NCBI RefSeq assembly: GCF_000721265.1
Contig: NZ_JOFZ01000004.1
Location: 310,001 to 374,000 of the forward strand
Direction: 5' to 3'
Length of the DNA: 64,000 nucleotides
Origin: Streptomyces sp. NRRL F-5126
Lineage (GTDB): Bacteria > Actinomycetota > Actinomycetes > Streptomycetales > Streptomycetaceae
This document shows positions 60,334-64,000 of this stretch, piece by piece. The notes beneath the pieces are model-generated. The model worked only from the letters and a program-made list of their open reading frames with translations. It was not told where the DNA came from and ran no database searches. The translations under genes and the position numbers were made by a program. Numbering within the stretch: position 1 is the first letter of the stretch; each line of letters starts with the position of its first letter.

Positions 60334-60807
60334 TCAGCCCGCCCCTGCGAGGTGCTGGTCCAGCCGTTCGAGGAAGACGCGCTGCCCCGCCACCAGGCGC
60401 TGCGCCGCCTCGCCCGCCTCCACCCAGGCCACCCGGTCGAGTTCGGGGAACTCCCGCTGGGTGCCCGAGCCGCGCGGCCACTCCATCGTGAAGGTGCCGA
60501 ACACGGCGTCCGCCGTGTCGAGGTCGCCCTCGACCGCCCAGACGGTCACCGTCTTGCCGCCGCGCGTGCGTGATTCGCCGAGCGGGACCGGATGCCCGCC
60601 GGGCGCCGGGAGCCCCAGCTCCTCGCGGAACTCGCGGCGCGCGGCGTCCTCGGGCCGCTCCTCCTGCGTGTACTCGCCTTTCGGTATCGACCACGCCGCG
60701 GCCTCGCGGCCCGCCCAGAACGGGCCGCCCATATGGCCTATGAGTACCTCCGTGCCGGTGTCCGTGACCCGGTAGACCAGCAGTCCCGCGCTTCGCTTGC
60801 CCGACAT
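60334..60807 (-). CDS. Nudix hydrolase
   Basis: The protein has 157 aa. Nudix box: PKGEYTQEERPEDAARREFR then EELGL; preceded by SAGLLVYRVTDTGTEVLIGH. The start MSGKRSAGLLVYR and the Trp-rich middle (PFWAGREAAAWSIPKGEY) are those of the Ap4A/ADP-ribose-like type of Nudix. Substrate unknown. The gene lies 70 bp upstream of the GH75 gene on the same strand but need not be linked. Confidence 0.9.
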   Translation of the reverse strand: MSGKRSAGLLVYRVTDTGTEVLIGHMGGPFWAGREAAAWSIPKGEYTQEERPEDAARREFREELGLPAPGGHPVPLGESRTRGGKTVTVWAVEGDLDTADAVFGTFTMEWPRGSGTQREFPELDRVAWVEAGEAAQRLVAGQRVFLERLDQHLAGAG

Positions 60808-60901
60808 GCCGTCAAGTCTGCTGCGGGCCGCCCCGCACCGCCCGGACTGATCCGCCGTACGGGCGCGAGTACCGCACGGGTCCGGCCGTTACGGGCATGG
60901 C

Positions 60902-60947
60902 GCAGGGCCCGGCCGGTGGGGCGTGGGGGGTGTGGGCCGGGCCCTGC
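60902..60947. terminator. Perfect 13-bp hairpin
   Basis: GCAGGGCCCGGCC (60902-60914) and GGCCGGGCCCTGC (60935-60947) with a 20-nt G-rich loop (GGTGGGGCGTGGGGGGTGTG). It lies downstream of the GH55-like gene, 27 bp beyond a second hairpin. Confidence 0.5.
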
Positions 60948-60973
60948 TGTCGTGAGCGCCGTGGTGCCGCTCC

Positions 60974-61001
60974 GGGCCGCGGGGACGTCAGCCCGCGGCC
61001 C
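60974..61001 (-). terminator. Terminator after the GH55-like gene
   Basis: GGGCCGCGGG (60974-60983) and CCCGCGGCCC (60992-61001) form a perfect 10-bp stem with an 8-nt loop, 16 bp past the stop codon. Confidence 0.6.
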
Positions 61002-61016
61002 CCGGCCGGCGCGTGC

Positions 61017-62837
61017 TCACGGGTAGGACACCAGGTTGGACGGGGTGGTGCTGGTGCCCGATGTCCCCGCTCCCGTGCTGTTGATGACGTGGTTGTACTG
61101 GCCCATGCCGCCGAGGGAGATGACCAGCAGGTCGTGGAACTTCACGCCCGACTTCTGCGGCGCCTCGAAGCCGTGGTCGACCCTGATGCTGGGGTCGGAG
61201 GTGAAGTTGCAGTAACTGCCGAGCCCCCACGCCTCGTGCGTGCTGACCGCGTCGTCCACCTTGTAGGCCGCGTACCCGGCCGTCGAGCCGTTCTGGATCG
61301 CGGCCTGGTTCGGCGCGTCGTAGGCCAGCTCGTTCTGGAAGAAGATGGTCCGGCCGCCGTTGCCGCTCCACTCGACGCAGTACTTGTTGAAGTGCTCCAC
61401 GAACAGGCCCGTCGCCAGCACGTCGGCGCCGTTGACCCGCAGGCCGTAGTCGGCCCTGTTGGTGTCCCAGCCGACGCCCGCGCCGTGGTCGGCGCGCCAG
61501 ATCCAGGTGTGGTCGATGATGGTGTCGTTGCTGTTGATCTCCATGCTGGTGGTCGCCTTGCCGGCGCCCGCGCCGCCGATCCTGACGAACACGTCCTGCA
61601 CGGTCGTCGGGTTCGAGCCGTGGCCCGCCGACGCGCCCGAGGGGCCGACCCGCAGCAGGTAGGGCGAGTTGGTGGTGCCCGCGTCCAGCAGGAGGCCCGC
61701 CAGCCTGATGCCGTCCACGTCGGCCGTCTGCATGGCGGTCACCCCGTTGTCCGGGATGATCGTCGGGTATCCGATGCCGAGCACGACCGTGTTCGCGCGG
61801 GTGATGTCGATGGTCTGGTCGACGTGGTAGATGCCCGGTGTGAACAGCAGGTTCAGGCCCTGCGACAGCGCCTGGTTGATGGTGGCGGCGGTAGCGCCCT
61901 CCTTCACCACGTAGAACTGGGACAGCGGGACGGACGTGCCCGGCGTCGAACCGTTCGCCCAGGACACCCCGCGTGCGTTGGTGCGCAGCGACGGCACGAA
62001 CACCGCGTAGTCGCTGCCGTCGAGGTAGAGGTAGGGCTTCTCGCGGGAGACCGGCGTGCTGTCCAGCGTCGTGTACACGGGGTTGGGGAAGCCCTGCGCC
62101 GGGGCGCCGATCACACCGGAGAACACCATGTTCCAGACGCCGTTGCCCCAGCCGCCGATCTGGCTCTCGCGCGTGTACCACTGCTGCTGCGAGTAGGGGG
62201 AGATCGTGCCGTCGACCCGGCTGTCGGCGATGTAGCCGCCGCTCGCCCAGCCGTAGCCGTTGGGCGCCAGGTTCAGGCCGCCCTTGATGTGCATGCGGCG
62301 GAAGGGTGCGGCCTGGGCCACCGCCCACCGGTCCGTGCCGCTGACCGGGGTCAGCGCCATGTTCTCGGCCGAGCGCCAGAAGTTCTGCGTGGCGTTGCCG
62401 TTGAACCAGCCCGCGTCCACGGTGACATCGCCGTTGATCTGCACGTCGTCGGGGTTGCGGCCGAGTCCCGCGATCGACGTGTAGAAGCCGAGCTGCGCGT
62501 TGAGGCCGTTGTACGTACCGGGCTTGAACAGCAGGGCGTACCTGCCCGTGCCGAACTGGGCCGACTCCTGCTTGCTGAAGACCGAGTCGAGCGTGGACTG
62601 GATGCCCTGCGTCGACGGGTCGAAGACGATGACGTTGGGGCCGAGGTCACCGCCGCCCGCGACGGCCGCCGAAGCGTTCTTGGCGCGCTTCGCCTGCTTG
62701 TGGGGCGCGGCGTTCGCGGTGGCCGCGGGCAGGAGGGCGGAGCCGATGACGGCGCCGGCCACGGCGCCGGCGAACGCGCGCCTGCTGAGCTGGGGGGATG
62801 CGTCCTGACGTGCGGGATCCCGGGGAGGCTGCTGCAT
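61017..62837 (-). CDS. GH55-like secreted beta-helix glycosidase (probable exo-beta-1,3-glucanase)
   Basis: The protein has 606 aa. Tat-type signal peptide: LSRRAFAGAVAGAVIGSALL with the twin arginines, cleavage near residue 42 (ATANAA). Then a long two-part beta-helix body: GPNVIVFDPSTQGIQSTLDS, YALLFKPGTYNGLNAQLGFY, WFNGNATQNFWRSAENMAL, QAAPFRRMHIKGGLNL, and later LLFTPGIYHVDQTIDITRAN, IIDHTWIWRADHGAGVGWDT, NGGRTIFFQNELAYDAPNQA. This matches GH55 laminarinases of Streptomyces (for example SacteLam55A) as I recall them. ATG at 62837 with GGAGG 11 nt upstream. A CebR-like palindrome lies 81 bp upstream. Confidence 0.86.
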   Translation of the reverse strand: MQQPPRDPARQDASPQLSRRAFAGAVAGAVIGSALLPAATANAAPHKQAKRAKNASAAVAGGGDLGPNVIVFDPSTQGIQSTLDSVFSKQESAQFGTGRYALLFKPGTYNGLNAQLGFYTSIAGLGRNPDDVQINGDVTVDAGWFNGNATQNFWRSAENMALTPVSGTDRWAVAQAAPFRRMHIKGGLNLAPNGYGWASGGYIADSRVDGTISPYSQQQWYTRESQIGGWGNGVWNMVFSGVIGAPAQGFPNPVYTTLDSTPVSREKPYLYLDGSDYAVFVPSLRTNARGVSWANGSTPGTSVPLSQFYVVKEGATAATINQALSQGLNLLFTPGIYHVDQTIDITRANTVVLGIGYPTIIPDNGVTAMQTADVDGIRLAGLLLDAGTTNSPYLLRVGPSGASAGHGSNPTTVQDVFVRIGGAGAGKATTSMEINSNDTIIDHTWIWRADHGAGVGWDTNRADYGLRVNGADVLATGLFVEHFNKYCVEWSGNGGRTIFFQNELAYDAPNQAAIQNGSTAGYAAYKVDDAVSTHEAWGLGSYCNFTSDPSIRVDHGFEAPQKSGVKFHDLLVISLGGMGQYNHVINSTGAGTSGTSTTPSNLVSYP

Positions 62838-63183
62838 GGGGGTATGGACCTCCAAGGTCGCGAAAGGAACGGGGGAGAGGGGGACGGGTGCGGGTGCGAG
62901 GAGGGTGGGAGAGAACGAGAGAGCGCTCTCTGCGGGTAGCCAAGATGGTTCCCCTGTGTCTCGCACGCGTCAAGACTTGTGCACCAACCGGCCGTTCCGG
63001 CGTCCTGATTCGTCAACAAGTAACGGCGGGGCGCCGGCGCTTGGCCCCTCGCGTCCTTCCGTGCACGGGCGCCTGTTCGGCTTGTGACGGCGCGTCGCAC
63101 GCGTGCCTGAAGATTGACTCGCGCTGTGCAGGGAACCTGGTGCACTGAGGCCGAAAACAAGGCTTGCGGAAGGAGTGGTCCGG
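62838..63183. other. 346-bp divergent gap between the GH55-like and ATPase genes
   Basis: For the minus-strand gene, TTGACG (62973-62968) could be a -35 box and the palindrome at 62918-62931 would cover the start-site region. For the plus-strand gene, TTGACT (63114-63119) could be a -35 box but no good -10 box follows at 17 bp. I see no gene in the gap. Confidence 0.4.
62918..62931. promoter_or_regulatory. CebR-like palindrome before the GH55-like gene
   Basis: AGAGAGCGCTCTCT is a perfect 14-bp palindrome with the same core GAGCGCTC as the CebR-box I recall (TGGGAGCGCTCCCA). It lies 81 bp upstream of the GH55-like ATG and about 36 bp downstream of a TTGACG -35 box, a position where a bound LacI-type repressor would block transcription. 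Confidence 0.65.
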
Positions 63184-63633
63184 ATGCGTGCGAGCGGGCA
63201 TGCCCACCGGTGTGCCGCGCGTGTCACCTACGCGCTGCCCAGTTCGGACACCTCGGCCGGCTGGGCGCGCTATCTGACCGACGCCTACCTCACACGCGAC
63301 TGCGGGGGCGGCATCCCCCGCGAGCGGATCGAGGACGCGCGACTGGTCGTCTCCGAGCTCGTCACCAACGCCACCAGGCACGGCGCGGGCAACTGCCTGC
63401 TGCGGCTCACGGCCGGGCCGGGCCGCGTCACCGTGGAGGTGCACGACAACGGACCGGCCTTCCCCGCCCTCAGGAAGCTGCGCCCGGACGACCCCGTCCT
63501 CGCGCCCGAGTCCCCCGAGGCACTGCCGGAGAGCGGCCGCGGGATCGCGATGGTGCGCGGGCTCTCCAGCCGCTTCTCGGTACTCGGGGATCCGGGAAAC
63601 GGCAAGACCGTGCAGGCGGTACTGGCGGGCTGA
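63184..63633 (+). CDS. ATP-binding protein, RsbW-like anti-sigma family
   Basis: The protein has 149 aa. HATPase_c fold: ARLVVSELVTNATRHG (N-box), VEVHDNGPAFPALRKL, and SGRGIAMVRGLSSRFSVLGD (G-box) followed by GNGKTVQAVL. GGAAGGAG ends 8 nt before the ATG at 63184; the frame also has a GTG at 63175 inside that box. Partner sigma or antagonist unknown. A perfect 15-bp hairpin follows the gene. Confidence 0.87.
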   Translation: MRASGHAHRCAARVTYALPSSDTSAGWARYLTDAYLTRDCGGGIPRERIEDARLVVSELVTNATRHGAGNCLLRLTAGPGRVTVEVHDNGPAFPALRKLRPDDPVLAPESPEALPESGRGIAMVRGLSSRFSVLGDPGNGKTVQAVLAG

Positions 63634-63637
63634 GCCC

Positions 63638-63672
63638 GCGAGCGGGCAGCCCGCGGTGGGCTGCCCGCTCGC
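63638..63672 (+). terminator. Perfect 15-bp terminator hairpin
   Basis: GCGAGCGGGCAGCCC (63638-63652) and GGGCTGCCCGCTCGC (63658-63672) with a 5-nt loop, 4 nt after the ATPase stop codon. The converging gene ends 146 bp further on. Confidence 0.75.
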
Positions 63673-63817
63673 CACCGCGCCCGGCGTGGCGCCGCGGTCG
63701 CCCCCGCACCGGGCGACCGCCACGGCCGCGCGGGTCTGCCCCACCGGGCAGTACGGCCGCCGAGCCCGGTGCCTCGGCCTTCCGGCGCGGCCTGCGCCCT
63801 CTGGGCGCGCCGGCCGG

Positions 63818-64000
63818 TCACATCGCGTCGGCCACCGTGTCGAGCCACCCGGCGTGCGCGCGGTGGCTCGCCGGATTCTCCGGGTTCCACGGGAGGACCT
63901 GCGCCCGCCGGGTCATCGCGCTCCAGGACGCGTTGCCCGCCAGCAGGCGCGGCGGGGCCGCGTTGGCGCGTACGTCCGCCAGCACGATGTCGGGCCGCAG
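63818..64000 (-). CDS. ABC transporter substrate-binding-like protein, C-terminal end only
   Basis: The frame is open at the right edge; only the last 60 residues are visible. They read LRPDIVLADVRANAAPPRLL, AGNASWSAMTRRAQVLPWNP and ENPASHRAHAGWLDTVADAM. RPDIVLADVRAN followed by a short W-rich stretch is typical of the C-terminal half of iron-siderophore-type (TroA-like) binding proteins of Streptomyces. The rest lies outside the window, so the call is tentative. Confidence 0.5.
   Translation of the reverse strand: MRPDIVLADVRANAAPPRLLAGNASWSAMTRRAQVLPWNPENPASHRAHAGWLDTVADAM

Noticed and set aside
63114..63140. Promoter TTGACT for the ATP-binding gene at 63184
   Set aside because: No acceptable -10 box occurs 16-19 bp downstream, so I list it only as a possibility in the gap entry.
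1..64000. tRNA genes, CRISPR arrays, insertion sequences, prophage genes or origin
   Set aside because: I looked for cloverleaf ends, regularly spaced repeats, transposase or integrase motifs and DnaA-box groups and found none that stood up.

Overview
The window is high-GC actinobacterial chromosome and is almost certainly from a Streptomyces. The reasons are the strong GC bias at third codon positions, many GTG and a few TTG starts, leaderless -10 boxes (TANNNT about 6-8 nt before the start codon), Streptomyces-type families (Methyltransf_19, Rv1733c, DUF6643-like, HATPase anti-sigma proteins, DUF4032) and DasR-type operators before chitin genes. I saw no tRNA, rRNA, CRISPR array, insertion sequence or prophage gene. 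The layout is that of an ordinary chromosomal arm: 58 genes, short gaps, and GC-rich hairpins between many converging genes.

Layout. 1-11.3 kb: end of a large secreted subtilase, a SpoIIE-type phosphatase, an M20 dipeptidase, a geranylgeranyl-reductase-like flavoprotein, a LuxR-type two-component pair, and a TrmB-like regulator facing a secreted S53 (sedolisin) peptidase. 11.3-18.6 kb: a YbjJ-like MFS carrier divergent from a ROK repressor, an anti-sigma-like ATPase, a cysteine-synthase-like PLP enzyme, SRPBCC proteins and a DeoR regulator. 18.7-26.8 kb: a very hydrophobic membrane protein with a serine-hydrolase motif, a beta-helix/AAA+ fusion, Rv1733c and DUF6643-like proteins and a double TerD-like protein. 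27-34 kb: glycosyltransferase, racemase, O-antigen-ligase-like protein, apolipoprotein N-acyltransferase (lnt), Nudix hydrolase and hydroxybutyrate dehydrogenase.

34-42 kb holds an AA10 lytic polysaccharide monooxygenase and a GH19 chitinase. Both lie behind the same DasR-like operator, TGGTCTAGTCCA, next to a TTGACG -35 box. Between them are a TetR/DUF3533 pair, a DHA2 exporter, an Ecm4-type glutathionyl-hydroquinone reductase homologue and a second MFS carrier. 46.5-53.2 kb is an alpha-xyloside system: LacI regulator, binding protein, two permeases and a GH31 YicI-type alpha-xylosidase. It has no ATPase gene, and a perfect 16-bp palindrome lies before the operon. 59.4-62.8 kb adds a GH75 chitosanase and a GH55-like glucanase; the latter has a CebR-like 14-bp palindrome in its promoter region.

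53.9-57.6 kb is the most interesting cluster: a UbiA prenyltransferase divergent from a type III polyketide synthase, an ICMT-like methyltransferase and an FAD monooxygenase. It matches the architecture of phenolic-lipid clusters (srsABC of S. griseus; the agq cluster of Actinoplanes for prenylated methoxyhydroquinones). The window therefore probably makes a methylated, hydroxylated and prenylated alkylresorcinol or alkylquinone lipid.

All functions are inferred from sequence motifs and remembered family features. No database search was run.
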